DNA of 64,000 nt, taken from positions 84,584 to 148,583 of the forward strand of contig JADJVQ010000010.1 in NCBI GenBank assembly GCA_016710525.1, read 5' to 3'. Origin of the DNA: Burkholderiaceae bacterium (lineage in GTDB: Bacteria > Pseudomonadota > Gammaproteobacteria > Burkholderiales > Burkholderiaceae_E). The position numbers were made by a program, and so were the translations under genes. The notes under the pieces were generated by a model. It made no database searches, was not told the DNA's origin, and worked only from the letters and a program-made list of their open reading frames with translations. Positions 19,707 to 29,740 of the stretch are shown here, piece after piece. Within the stretch, counting starts at the first letter, position 1. Every line of letters starts with the position of its first letter.

Positions 19707-20552
19707 TCAGTGCCCTTCGTGCGCTTGGCCGAGGTACACCAGCGTGAGCATCATGAAGATGAAGCCCTGCAGAACGACGATCAGGATGTGGAAGATCGAC
19801 CAGCCAAGGCCGAGCAGGAAGTGCAGCCCGAAGCCCCAGGCAGTGGCGGTGGCGCCCAGCAGCGCGATCAGCATGAACACCAGCTCGCCGGCGAACATGT
19901 TGCCGAACAGCCGCATGCCCAGCGACACGCAGCGCGCGGCGTATTCGATCAGCTGCAGCAGGAAGTTGAACGGAGCCAGGGCGATGCCGCTGCCGAACGG
20001 CGCGGAGAACAGCTCGTGGACGAAGCCGCCAGGGTGCTTGATCTTGATGCCGTAATAGATGGTCGAGAACAGGATGACGATGGCCAGCGACAGCGTGCCG
20101 TTGAGATCCGCCGTCGGGACGACCCGCAGGTAGGCGTGGTGGGGATCGCGGCCGGTGGCCGAGTAATAGAGCTCCCACAGCTTGGGCAGCAGATCGAGCG
20201 GCAGGAAGTCCATGGCGTTCATCAGCACGATCCAGAGGAACGAGCAGAACGCCAGCGGGGCGATATAGGTGAGATCGCCCTTGACGATGGAACGGGCCTG
20301 CTCGTGCACGAACTCGACGAGCGACTCGAAGAAGCCGGCAAAACGGCCGGGCACGCCACTGCCGATGGACTTGGCGGCACGCAGCATCAGGAAAGCCGCG
20401 ATGGACGCCATCAGCACCGAAAAGAAAACGGTGTCCCAGTTGACCACGGAAAAGTCGATGATCGACTTTTGCGCCTCGCCCGTTCCGTTGAAATGGGTGA
20501 GGTGATGAACGATGTATTCGGAGGGAGTCGGTGCGTGAGCGTCGGCGGCCAT
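19707..20552 (-). CDS. atpB: ATP synthase F0 subunit a
   Basis: The 281-residue stator channel has five or six membrane helices. The essential Arg lies in SLGMRLFGNMFAGE and the final helix in FMMLTLVYL. It follows atpI by 21 nt. Confidence 0.98.
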   Translation of the reverse strand: MAADAHAPTPSEYIVHHLTHFNGTGEAQKSIIDFSVVNWDTVFFSVLMASIAAFLMLRAAKSIGSGVPGRFAGFFESLVEFVHEQARSIVKGDLTYIAPLAFCSFLWIVLMNAMDFLPLDLLPKLWELYYSATGRDPHHAYLRVVPTADLNGTLSLAIVILFSTIYYGIKIKHPGGFVHELFSAPFGSGIALAPFNFLLQLIEYAARCVSLGMRLFGNMFAGELVFMLIALLGATATAWGFGLHFLLGLGWSIFHILIVVLQGFIFMMLTLVYLGQAHEGH

Positions 20553-20573
20553 GGCTTGCAGTCAGTGCTTCGT

Positions 20574-21053
20574 TCAGTGTCCAGTTTCGACGTCGGTTCT
20601 TGCGCTTGCTGCGTTTGGCGGCCAGTCGCGCGGCGCATCTTTGGCGATGAGCATTGCGAACAGCGGCGCCTTCAGGGCGACGATCAGTCCAAGCACCAGC
20701 GGGAGCCACTGAAGATCCGGCACCGCGTGCACTATCCAGGCCAACAACCCTATCGTCAGACCGATCTTGGCGAACTCGCCCAGGAAGAAGATCACCGGAT
20801 ATGACTCCGGGGAGCGCCCCCTGTGCATCGCCAGACGCAGGGCAAACAAGGCATTCGGGACTATCGCCGCCAATCCGCCAAGCACGAAGAACTTCGCGCT
20901 CGGCCAGTCGAACACCACGCCGGTCAACACACCGAGCACGACGATCGAAATGGCCTGCAAACCCACTGCTGCGAACATACCGTCAAACCTGCGGGGTGAT
21001 TCTCGCCAACCTGGCTGCTTGAACCACCGGGCCGACAAAGTCGAAGACAGCAT
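20574..21053 (-). CDS. atpI: ATP synthase assembly protein I
   Basis: This 159-residue protein with four predicted helices heads the operon, as AtpI does in most proteobacteria. There it assists c-ring assembly or Mg2+ handling. Its LGGLAAIVPNALFALRL and FFLGEFAKIGLTIGLL segments match the family. The ATG lies only about 20 nt downstream of the predicted transcription start. Confidence 0.9.
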   Translation of the reverse strand: MLSSTLSARWFKQPGWRESPRRFDGMFAAVGLQAISIVVLGVLTGVVFDWPSAKFFVLGGLAAIVPNALFALRLAMHRGRSPESYPVIFFLGEFAKIGLTIGLLAWIVHAVPDLQWLPLVLGLIVALKAPLFAMLIAKDAPRDWPPNAASARTDVETGH

Positions 21054-21080
21054 GCCGCCTCACAGCAGGCAAGACTTGAG

Positions 21081-21109
21081 ATTTTAAGGGTTTGCCCCAT
21101 GGGGGTCAA
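21081..21109 (-). promoter_or_regulatory. Sigma70 promoter of the atp operon
   Basis: On the minus strand TTGACC (21109-21104) and TAAAAT (21086-21081) are separated by 17 bp. Each hexamer differs from consensus by one base. Transcription should start near 21074, leaving a short leader before atpI. Confidence 0.8.
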
Positions 21110-21325
21110 ATGGTCTTATACAAGACTTCGTTATCCCGGACCCTGGATGTTGCAACGCAACAGCATTTCGGCAGGCGCAATCAGCAGGTCCGCGGTGGGG
21201 AAATCGTTGACAATGAGCCCCGATTCGGTGCGATCCCCTCGATCGTCAAGGGTCTTTGCGTACGGCCCCTGCGCGGCCGGCGCAAGATCGATCGCATCGC
21301 CATATCGCCGCGCCGGGAGGTCGAG

Positions 21326-22357
21326 ATGCGTCCGTGGGTGCTGTCTCTCATCGTGTGCCTGGCTGCCCTCGCCGCGGCACCCGGCCAGGCTCAAACGCCG
21401 CCGACTGCGCCGGCATCCGCGTCACCGCCTCTGTCGCCGGCCGAGACCGCCAGGCGCCGGGAGCCTGTGGCCTCGGTGGTCAAGGTCGAGGCGCGGGCCC
21501 TCGACGGCGCCACCAGCGCCAGCTCGCTGGGCGCGCGGCGCAGCGGCTCGGGGGTGATCATCGACGAGCGGCTGGTGCTCACCATCGGGTACCTGCTGCT
21601 GGAAGTGGAATCGGTCGAAGTGACCACCGCTTCGGGGCGAAAAGTGCCGGGCACCGTGGCGGGATACGACCACACCAGCGGCTTCGGGCTGGTGCGCACC
21701 GCGCTGCCCATGGATGGCAAGCGCATCGAGCTCGGCGATTCCGATCGCGTCGCCGAACGCCAGAAGGTCCTCACCGTCGGCCAGGGCGAAGACGAAGCCA
21801 CCGAGCTGCTGGTCGTCTCGCGCAAGCCCTTTGCCGGCAGCTGGGAGTACCTGCTCGAACGGCCCATCTTCACCTTTCCGCCGGTCAACAACTGGAGCGG
21901 TGCGGCCCTGATCGCCGAAGACGGCCGGCTCGTGGGCATCGGGTCGCTGATCGTCAATGACGCCGCGGGCGACCGGCAGGGAGTGCCGGGCAACCTGTTC
22001 GTACCGGTCAACCTGCTCAAACCCATCCTGGGCGACCTGCTGGCCCACGGCCGGCGCTCGTCGCCGGTCCAGCCCTGGCTGGGCCTGACCACCGAGGTCG
22101 TCAGAGGCCACCTGATGGTGGTTCGGGTCTCCAAGAGCGGTCCCGCCGACCAGGCCGGTGTCGATCCGGGCGACATCATCATGGGGGTTGGCGGAGAAAA
22201 GGTCGCCGACCAGGCCGACTTCTATCGCCGGCTCTGGAAGCTCGGGCCGGCTGGCACCGAAGTGAAGCTGCGTGTGCTCAAAGGCGGTGACGTGCGCGAG
22301 CTGCCGGTCAAGTCGATCGACCGCATGGAAGTGCTGGCCAAGCCGACCGGGGTGTAG
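21326..22357 (+). CDS. Secreted HtrA/DegP-like PDZ protein, probably catalytically dead
   Basis: The 343-residue product has a signal peptide (MRPWVLSLIVCLAALAAAPGQA), a trypsin-like S1C domain and one C-terminal PDZ domain (about residues 245-335: PWLGLTTEV, then GPADQAGVDPGDIIMGVGG). The catalytic His of TNxHV is replaced (VLTIGYLL). The Asp of the TDLAV motif is replaced (DHTSGFGLVRT). The Ser region survives as NWSGAAL. Two of the three triad residues are therefore missing, suggesting a periplasmic chaperone or scaffold, not a protease. GGGAGG precedes the ATG. It diverges from the atp operon. Confidence 0.85.
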   Translation: MRPWVLSLIVCLAALAAAPGQAQTPPTAPASASPPLSPAETARRREPVASVVKVEARALDGATSASSLGARRSGSGVIIDERLVLTIGYLLLEVESVEVTTASGRKVPGTVAGYDHTSGFGLVRTALPMDGKRIELGDSDRVAERQKVLTVGQGEDEATELLVVSRKPFAGSWEYLLERPIFTFPPVNNWSGAALIAEDGRLVGIGSLIVNDAAGDRQGVPGNLFVPVNLLKPILGDLLAHGRRSSPVQPWLGLTTEVVRGHLMVVRVSKSGPADQAGVDPGDIIMGVGGEKVADQADFYRRLWKLGPAGTEVKLRVLKGGDVRELPVKSIDRMEVLAKPTGV

Positions 22358-22480
22358 CGCTCCCGCGGGCTGTCGCGCTCCCCTGTGGCGCACCCGATTG
22401 GCGCGCCTGCTGCCGATTTCCAGCGCGTTTTGGTGACTGATTGCCTGCGCGCCGCGAGCGGGATACGTGATCATGAGGGG

Positions 22481-23656
22481 ATGAACAGCATGACGCCCCC
22501 CCTCAAACCGGGCGCGCCCGGCCCGCGGCGCTGGTCCGCCCGCCTCGGCGCGGCCCTGTGCCTGCCCCTGGTGCTGATCGCCTGCGGCGGCGGCGGAGAT
22601 GCCGCGGCACCGCCGGTGGCGGGAGTACCGACACCTGCTCCCGCACCTGCTCCCGCACCTGCTCCCGCGCCGACACCTGCGCCGACACCTGCGCCGACAC
22701 CTGCGCCGACTCCTGCGCCGACTCCTGCGCCGACTCCTGCGCCGACGCCTGCACCGACGCCTGCACCGACTCCTGCACCGACGCCTGCGCCAACTCCCGC
22801 ACCGACTCCTGCGCCGACGCCTGCGCCGACGCCTGCGCCAACGCCTGCGCCGACCCCCGCGCCGGCCCCGTCCCCCACCAGCGCCACGGTCTACGGCGTG
22901 ACGATCGACGATGTCTCCAACCTGAGCGCCATCGTGCAATCGCTGCAGTCGCTGGCCCGCAAGCCGACGACCCGCATCGTGTTCGACGAAGGCGTGGCCG
23001 CGCAGAGCTATCGCAATGCGACTGTCCAGATCAAGACGGTCAGCCACGTCATGGGGGAGATCCTGGATTCCTCGGCGGTCAGCGCGATCTCGGTGCAGGG
23101 CTACCTGGACCGCACCTCGCAATACCTGGCCACGCTGGGTGACGTGGTCGACATCTGGGAGGTCGGCAACGAGATCAACGGCGAATGGCTGGGTTCGACC
23201 CAGGACGTGGTCGCGAAGATGTCAGGGGCGTACGACCTGGCGCGCGGCCAGTCGCGAACCACCGCGCTCACGCTGTACTACAACGCCGGCTGCTTCGAAC
23301 GGGCAGCCAACGAGATGTTCACCTGGGCCCAGGCCAACGTGCCGGCGCGCATGAAGACGGGCCTGGACTACGTGCTGGTGAGCTACTACGAAGACGACTG
23401 CAACGGCCTGCAGCCTGACTGGCAGTCAGTCTTTCAGCGCCTGGCCACGATGTTCCCGAATTCGAAGCTGGGCTTCGGCGAAGTCGGCACCCAGAACGCC
23501 GCACGCAAGACCGAATTCATCAACCGCTACTACGGCACGCAGGTGAACGTGCCCAACTTCATCGGCGGCTGGTTCTGGTGGTACTACAAGGACGACATGG
23601 TGCCGGCCAGCAAACCGCTCTGGGGCGTGCTGAACAGCGCGATCACCCCGCGCTAG
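22481..23656 (+). CDS. Lipoprotein glycoside hydrolase-like protein with Pro-Thr-Ala linker
   Basis: The protein (about 391 residues) has a lipobox signal (LCLPLVLIAC then GGGG), a proline-rich PA/PTPA linker of about 80 residues, and a TIM-barrel domain. WEVGNEINGEW supplies the NE acid/base pair and LGFGEVGTQ the probable nucleophile Glu, the pattern of clan GH-A glycosidases. The linker would hold the enzyme away from the outer membrane. An ATG at 22490 fits the upstream GAGGGG better than the one used here. No sugar genes adjoin it, so the substrate is unknown. Confidence 0.75.
   Translation: MNSMTPPLKPGAPGPRRWSARLGAALCLPLVLIACGGGGDAAAPPVAGVPTPAPAPAPAPAPAPTPAPTPAPTPAPTPAPTPAPTPAPTPAPTPAPTPAPTPAPTPAPTPAPTPAPTPAPTPAPTPAPAPSPTSATVYGVTIDDVSNLSAIVQSLQSLARKPTTRIVFDEGVAAQSYRNATVQIKTVSHVMGEILDSSAVSAISVQGYLDRTSQYLATLGDVVDIWEVGNEINGEWLGSTQDVVAKMSGAYDLARGQSRTTALTLYYNAGCFERAANEMFTWAQANVPARMKTGLDYVLVSYYEDDCNGLQPDWQSVFQRLATMFPNSKLGFGEVGTQNAARKTEFINRYYGTQVNVPNFIGGWFWWYYKDDMVPASKPLWGVLNSAITPR
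22632..22865 (+). repeat. Short tandem repeat encoding (PA)n/(PTPA)n
   Basis: Twelve-base units of the type CCGACGCCTGCG and variants run in tandem inside the lipoprotein gene and encode the linker. Several units are identical (around 22676-22740), so the array is likely to vary in copy number. Open frames on the other strand and frames across it are artefacts of the repeat. Confidence 0.9.
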
Positions 23657-23713
23657 GCCGGGATCGGGGGCGGCCTCCGCCCCATCGCGCGCCGGCCGGC
23701 CATGATCACCGGC

Positions 23714-24112
23714 TCAGAACACCATCTGGGTCTGGGTGACCAGGGCGACCAGCTTGCCGTCTTCGGTGGTGATGCGGGTTTCCCAGGTCTGGGTGCGCTT
23801 GCCCCGGTTCACCGGCGTGGTGGTGCCGGTGACGGTGGTACCGGTCAGTGCGGGCCGAAAGAAGTTGGTCTTCGATTCGATGGTGGCGGTGCCCGCGTCA
23901 GCCGGCATGTTCAGGACCGTGCCGACCGCGCCGAGGGTGTCGGCAAAGGCCATGATCGCGCCGCCGTGCAGGATGCCGCCGGCGGTGCACAGATCGGGCC
24001 GAACCAGCATCTGCGCCACCACCCGATCGGGCTGGGCTTCGGTGAGCTTCAGGCCGATCAGCGACGAGAACAGTCCTGCCAGCCGCGCTTCGATGGTTTC
24101 GATCGAATTCAT
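23714..24112 (-). CDS. Hotdog-fold thioesterase (PaaI/YbgC-like)
   Basis: The 132-residue protein has the hotdog core with GGILHGGAIMAFADT and the strand ESKTNFFRPAL. It would hydrolyse an acyl- or aryl-CoA. It lies 16 nt after an acyl-CoA-synthetase-like gene on the same strand, so it may remove the product or proofread that ligase. The ATG giving MNSIETIEARL is chosen because the family begins there. Confidence 0.88.
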   Translation of the reverse strand: MNSIETIEARLAGLFSSLIGLKLTEAQPDRVVAQMLVRPDLCTAGGILHGGAIMAFADTLGAVGTVLNMPADAGTATIESKTNFFRPALTGTTVTGTTTPVNRGKRTQTWETRITTEDGKLVALVTQTQMVF

Positions 24113-24128
24113 GCGATAACTCCTTGGG

Positions 24129-25742
24129 TCAGGCCGCGCCGGCATCCAGGCGCTCTTGCGCCAGGTCGCGCAGCCGGTGTTTCTGGATCTTGGTTGCGTT
24201 GGTGCCTTCGGTGACGGGAAAAGCATCGATCGCGAAGACGCGCACCGGCACCTTGTAGCGGGCCAGCCGCGCGGCAATGTGCGCGATCAGGCCGGCCTCG
24301 TCGAGACGCGCGCCGGGCTCGAGGGTGACAAAGGCCAGCGGCCGCAATGCCCCCCCTGTCTTGACCCCGACGACCTGGCAGCCGTCGATCCCCTCGAACT
24401 GCTGCGCGCATTCTTCGATCTCGGCCGGGCTCACCAGGAATCCGCCCAGCCGCAGCGAATCGCCCATTCGTGTCAGGAACACGAAGCGCCCGTCCTCCAG
24501 GGTGTAGCCGAGGTCGCCGGAGCGGTACCAGCCGCCCTCGAGCAGCGCTTGCGCGGTGGCCTGCGGATCGCCGAAGTATTCGACCATGCGCGAGGACGGC
24601 GCCAGGAACTCCAGTTCGCCCGACTGCCCGTGGGCCAGCACCTGCCCGGTGTCGGGATCGCGGGCCCGCACCCGGGCCAGCGCACTGACCGGCCGCCCGC
24701 CCCCCAGGCGGCGCTCCTGCAGCGTGGCGGTTTCGGGCTGGCGTGAGAACAGCGCCTGAATTTCGCTGATGCCATACAGGCCGACCAGCGTCAGTCCCCG
24801 CGCCTGGGCGCGTTCGACCATGTCGGCCATCGCCGGATTGAAAGCGGCGTAGCCCACGAAGCGCAGCGTGGGATAGGCCGGCGTGCGCTGCGTCAGGTCG
24901 AGCAGTTGCGCGACGGCCTCATCGGTGGCGTTCATGTGCGTGACCTGGTGACGCTCGATCAGTTCGGCGGCGAGCCGAGCGTCCCAGGCGGGCATCATGG
25001 CGAACGGCCGCGCGGCCGCGAGCATGGCCAGCGCATTGGCGACGCCGAACACACCGCACAAGGGCGGCGCGAGCAGCATCGAGGCATGCTCGTCGATGTC
25101 GTAGCCGGACACCACATCGAAGGCGTGAGCGACCAGGGTGCGCTGGTCGTGCAGCACGAACTTGGGCGCCTTGGTGGTGCCCGAGGTGGTGAATATCGCG
25201 CAGCCGGCGCCCGGTGCGGCCGCGTTGTCGGCCAGCGGCGCGCGATCGAGGCAGGCGGCGTAACGGTGCAGCCCGACATGCGCCGGCAGCACGGCGGCGA
25301 GCGCCGACATCCGGGCACCCGGCTCGCCCTCATCATAGGCAATCACCGCGGACAGAGCCGCCAGCGACGAGGCCGGGCATCCCGCCAGCACGCCGACGAA
25401 ATCGGCCTTCTCGAACGACGGCCAGACGAACAGCACCTTCAGCCCCGAGCGTCCGACGATGTCGGCCAGTTCGGCCGATCGGAAGCGGGTATTGACCGCC
25501 ACCGCAATCGCCCCCAGGCGCGCACAGGCAAAAAAGGCCCCGAGCCAGGCGGTGACGTTGGGCAACCAGACTCCGACCCGGTCGCCGGGGCCCACGCCCA
25601 GCTCGCGCAGCGCGCCGGCAAGCCGCGCGCTCTCGCTGGTGAGCTCGGCATAGGACACCGCGCGATCGCGGTCATGGAATGCGGCCCGCAGGGGATCGGA
25701 GGGCGCTGCCAGCAATGCCGGCAAGGTATCGGGATGGGCCAT
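24129..25742 (-). CDS. AMP-forming acyl-CoA synthetase/ligase
   Basis: The 537-residue ANL-family enzyme has A3 FTTSGTTKAPK, A5 GLYGISEIQALF, A7 WYRSGDLGY and the C-terminal lysine region NATKIQKHRLRD. It should activate a carboxylate as acyl-AMP and then acyl-CoA. The N-terminal substrate pocket gives no clear identity, and medium-chain or branched acids are possible. The start MAHPDTLPALLAAP is the first ATG in the conserved part. It forms a two-gene unit with the thioesterase. Confidence 0.88.
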   Translation of the reverse strand: MAHPDTLPALLAAPSDPLRAAFHDRDRAVSYAELTSESARLAGALRELGVGPGDRVGVWLPNVTAWLGAFFACARLGAIAVAVNTRFRSAELADIVGRSGLKVLFVWPSFEKADFVGVLAGCPASSLAALSAVIAYDEGEPGARMSALAAVLPAHVGLHRYAACLDRAPLADNAAAPGAGCAIFTTSGTTKAPKFVLHDQRTLVAHAFDVVSGYDIDEHASMLLAPPLCGVFGVANALAMLAAARPFAMMPAWDARLAAELIERHQVTHMNATDEAVAQLLDLTQRTPAYPTLRFVGYAAFNPAMADMVERAQARGLTLVGLYGISEIQALFSRQPETATLQERRLGGGRPVSALARVRARDPDTGQVLAHGQSGELEFLAPSSRMVEYFGDPQATAQALLEGGWYRSGDLGYTLEDGRFVFLTRMGDSLRLGGFLVSPAEIEECAQQFEGIDGCQVVGVKTGGALRPLAFVTLEPGARLDEAGLIAHIAARLARYKVPVRVFAIDAFPVTEGTNATKIQKHRLRDLAQERLDAGAA

Positions 25743-25891
25743 CGGGAATGAGGTGCGCGGGCACCGGCTCCTGGGTTCGAATCGCCGCCGGCCGCCGCCG
25801 GGAGCCGGGCCCGGCCGCTGCGTGTGCTTGGCCCGCGAGTATAGCGAGCATGCCTGGCGCACGCGTCTCGCGCCGTGCCCCTCAGTGCCCC

Positions 25892-27844
25892 TCAGTGCCC
25901 CGGATACAGCGCGTTGAAATCCACGCCGATCGCCCGGTACAGCGACTTCATCTCGCCCAATGTCTCGATCGACAAGGCGCGCCCGTCGGGCAGCAGGGCG
26001 GTCAGCGACTTGCCGTCGCCGACCTGCGGGCCGGCATTGCTGCCGGCCACCTCGGGCATATTGCGCTGAGCCCACTGATCGTGCGGAGGGTGCTGCACCA
26101 TCCGCCCGCGCATGCCGCAGTTGATCTTGCTGGCCAGGCTGTTGGTCCAGGCCGGCGTGCCGTCGGCGTGATAGATGCCGTGCAGGTCGGCATCGCTGAA
26201 GTAGCGCGTGCCGTTGGCCGAACGGATCACGTACTGCTCCTGCGCGCTGCCGATCTCGAAGCCCGCCTGCCGGATGTGCTCGATTTCGCCCAGCGTCATG
26301 TCCTTGGCCGACACCAGCCCCGCGTACTCGGCGCGGCGCGCCGGCGGCAGGTGGGCGAGGTCGCTGTCCTTGAGCGTCTTGGCCTTCAGGAACTGGGGCT
26401 TCGGCGCGAAGCCGGGCCGCCCGATCCAGCGGATCGCCGCCGCATTGGAATCGCGCAAGATGATGATCAGGTTGTCGGAGACCGCCAGCCCGCTGAGGAA
26501 CTGATGGTCCTGCGGCAGCAGGCCGCGCTGGCCCGGTGGGCGCGGCGTACGCCCGAAGGGCAGCTTGCCGAAGGGACCGCGCAACTGGGTCAGCCGGCCC
26601 AGCAGCGGGCCGCAGCTGGTGCTCGCCGCGCGCGCCGCGCACGCGGTGCCGCGCAACACGCAATTCTGAGCCGCGGGCACCATCGCGTACAGGCACAGGC
26701 GCGCCGCCTGGCGCCGGCCGATCTCGAAGTCGGTCAGACGCCGGCCCCGGGTGTCGAGCACGGGGGTTTCCGAGATGTCTTTCCAGAGCGCCCTGAGCGC
26801 CGCGTGGTCGCCGTCCATGTGCAGCTGGCGGGCCGCGGCGACGAAATCGCCGCGGGCCATCGCGGCAAACGCTTCAGCCAGTGTCTGGACCCCCACGGAG
26901 CAATCGACCAGCCCGGCGCGTACCCCTGCCCAATAGTCCCCTTCGGGTGCCTGCGGGCGTGGGGTGCGGGGCCCGGGACGCTCGGGAGTGTCGCGGGAAC
27001 CGGGATCCGAGAACTCGCACCGGCCAGTTTGTTCGTTCCACTCCAACTGGCACATCAGCGCCATCTCGGAGCCGCGGGCCACGTAGTGGCAAAGCCGGTC
27101 GCGCCAGGTCGGCACCGCGCCGTTGCGCGGCAGCGGCATCACGCTATAGACGAACTCCGGGCAGGGCTGTCCGCGCACGCCCGCCGGCAGGCGCGGAATC
27201 CCGGGAGTCGCCGGGATCGGTCGGACCGGCATGTCGACCGGATTGCCCGGTATCCGGACGGGCGGCCGCACGGGCGTCACCGGCCGGGTCGGAACCACCG
27301 GGCTGGCGTGGAACTCTTCGGGCGGGAGCCCGTTGGCGCACCCGCCGATCTGCTCGACCAGCGGACGCGCCTGTCGGGTCAGAGCCAGGGCCTGCTTGTT
27401 GAGGCTCCCGGACGAGGGCGAATGTCGTTGCCGATCGGCTTGGAGATAGAGGGAATACGCCTGCTCGAGCAGGGCGATCGCCTGCTGCGCGGTCGCCCAG
27501 CACGACCCGGCCGCGCGCCGCCGCCTTGCGCCTCGGCCTTGAACCGGTGGCACTGCGCGACATTGTCCGGTGTGAGCTGCCAGGCCTGCAGCACATTGCG
27601 CAACAGCAGCTGGCAGCGCCCGAGGGCACGGCTGGCCGACTGCCCATTGCCCGGTGTGCCGGATCCGCCCGCGCCGGGCGCCGCCGTGGCCGGCGGACGG
27701 GTGACATCGACACCGCCGCGCAGAACCGGGGCGGCCGCCGATCGCGTTTCTCCTGGGCGGCGGCAGGCAGCGCCAGCGCCAGCAGCAACAGGGCGATCGG
27801 CAGCCCGACCACAGCCGCCCGACGCGGGCGATCACCGCCCGCAT
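25892..27844 (-). CDS. Protein with C-terminal edema-factor/CyaA/ExoY-like cyclase domain, 5' end frameshifted
   Basis: The last 195 residues of this 650-codon frame align by eye with class II (toxin) adenylate cyclases. NLIIILRDS corresponds to the FGIRP strand. GFAPKPQFLKAKT corresponds to ExoY GFPTKGFSVKGKS, with lysines 482 and 489 spaced seven apart. EYAGLVSAKD corresponds to the GP.AGFI segment, SDADLHGIY (Asp551, Asp553) to the metal-binding DxD, and MVQHPPHDQW (His585) to CyaA VVQH. The domain is far shorter than the roughly 340 residues of known enzymes. The N-terminal 110 codons look out of frame. A good signal peptide (VVGLPIALLLLALALPAAAQ) lies in a second frame (about 27815-27755). 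A Cys-containing helical segment (CQLLLRNVLQAWQLTPDNV) lies in a third (about 27740-27520). The product was probably secreted; the gene may now be broken. Confidence 0.6.
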   Translation of the reverse strand: MRAVIARVGRLWSGCRSPCCCWRWRCLPPPRRNAIGGRPGSARRCRCHPSAGHGGARRGRIRHTGQWAVGQPCPRALPAAVAQCAAGLAAHTGQCRAVPPVQGRGARRRRAAGSCWATAQQAIALLEQAYSLYLQADRQRHSPSSGSLNKQALALTRQARPLVEQIGGCANGLPPEEFHASPVVPTRPVTPVRPPVRIPGNPVDMPVRPIPATPGIPRLPAGVRGQPCPEFVYSVMPLPRNGAVPTWRDRLCHYVARGSEMALMCQLEWNEQTGRCEFSDPGSRDTPERPGPRTPRPQAPEGDYWAGVRAGLVDCSVGVQTLAEAFAAMARGDFVAAARQLHMDGDHAALRALWKDISETPVLDTRGRRLTDFEIGRRQAARLCLYAMVPAAQNCVLRGTACAARAASTSCGPLLGRLTQLRGPFGKLPFGRTPRPPGQRGLLPQDHQFLSGLAVSDNLIIILRDSNAAAIRWIGRPGFAPKPQFLKAKTLKDSDLAHLPPARRAEYAGLVSAKDMTLGEIEHIRQAGFEIGSAQEQYVIRSANGTRYFSDADLHGIYHADGTPAWTNSLASKINCGMRGRMVQHPPHDQWAQRNMPEVAGSNAGPQVGDGKSLTALLPDGRALSIETLGEMKSLYRAIGVDFNALYPGH

Positions 27845-27865
27845 GGCGCTGCGCTCAGCGGCGCG

Positions 27866-28972
<1,107 letters not shown>

Positions 28973-28992
28973 GAAATGACTCCGTGAAAAAA

Positions 28993-29601
28993 TCAGGCTT
29001 TGGGCAGGGTGGCCTGCATGGCCGCCCGCGCATTGAAACGCGCAAACCAGGCGGCGGCCTTGGCGTGCTGCTGGCGCCAGCCGAGATGATCGAAGCGAAG
29101 GTCCAGATACCCCAATACGCAGCCCATCGTGATGGTGCCGATGTCGACGCGCTCGCCCAGGCTGTCGGCCTTGGCATCGATGGCGGCCAGGCCGCAGTGG
29201 ATCTTGTCGAGCTGGCCGGTGGTCCAGTCGGCCCAGCGCAGCGGCTCGGGGCGCATCGCGCCTTCATAGCGCGCCAGCAGGGCGGCATCGAGGATGCCGT
29301 CGCCCAGCGACTGCTCGGTGAGCACCTGCCAGCGCTGTGCGCCGCCGGCCGGGAACAGCTTGCCGCCGCCCAGTTCGTTCAGGAATTCGCAGATGACGCG
29401 GCTGTCGTACAGCACCGTGCCGTCATCGGTCAGCAGCGTGGGCACCTTGCCCAGCGGATTGTTGCGCACGATGTTGGGGTCGCGGTTGACCGGGTGCGCG
29501 GCCGCGGGAAGGTGTTCGATGCGGGCGGCCAGGCCGAGTTCGTGGGCGACGACCATGCACTTGCGGACATAGGGGGATGCGCCGGAGTAGAAGAGCTTCA
29601 T
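28993..29601 (-). CDS. Glutathione S-transferase family protein
   Basis: The 202-residue protein has an N-terminal thioredoxin-like domain (MKLFYSGASPYVRKCMVVAHE, with NPLGKVPTLLTDDG and YDSRVICEFL around the glutathione site). An all-helical C-terminal domain follows. The Ser near residue 9 is the likely catalytic residue. It is followed on the same strand by frmA, which suggests a shared role in glutathione-linked detoxification. Confidence 0.93.
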   Translation of the reverse strand: MKLFYSGASPYVRKCMVVAHELGLAARIEHLPAAAHPVNRDPNIVRNNPLGKVPTLLTDDGTVLYDSRVICEFLNELGGGKLFPAGGAQRWQVLTEQSLGDGILDAALLARYEGAMRPEPLRWADWTTGQLDKIHCGLAAIDAKADSLGERVDIGTITMGCVLGYLDLRFDHLGWRQQHAKAAAWFARFNARAAMQATLPKA

Positions 29602-29740
29602 TCGCTGGCCTCGGGTGAGTGGGGTTGAAACGGGGATCGGCAGTCTCGCACGCACGGGCTTGCGCGTCACGCGAGTCGCCTGACGGGCGCTGAAGTCCGA
29701 CACAATGACGGCCCCGAGCCCGCCGAATCTGAAAAACCCG

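Noticed and set aside
22471..23142. Extra open frames through the repeat in the glycosidase gene
   Set aside because: A 12-bp repeat keeps all frames open; these read only Gly-Val-Ala, Gln-Ala-Ser or Arg-Leu repeats.
23714..25742. A biosynthetic (NRPS-like) locus from the AMP ligase and thioesterase
   Set aside because: No carrier-protein or condensation domain nearby; a simple CoA ligase and hotdog thioesterase pair is enough.
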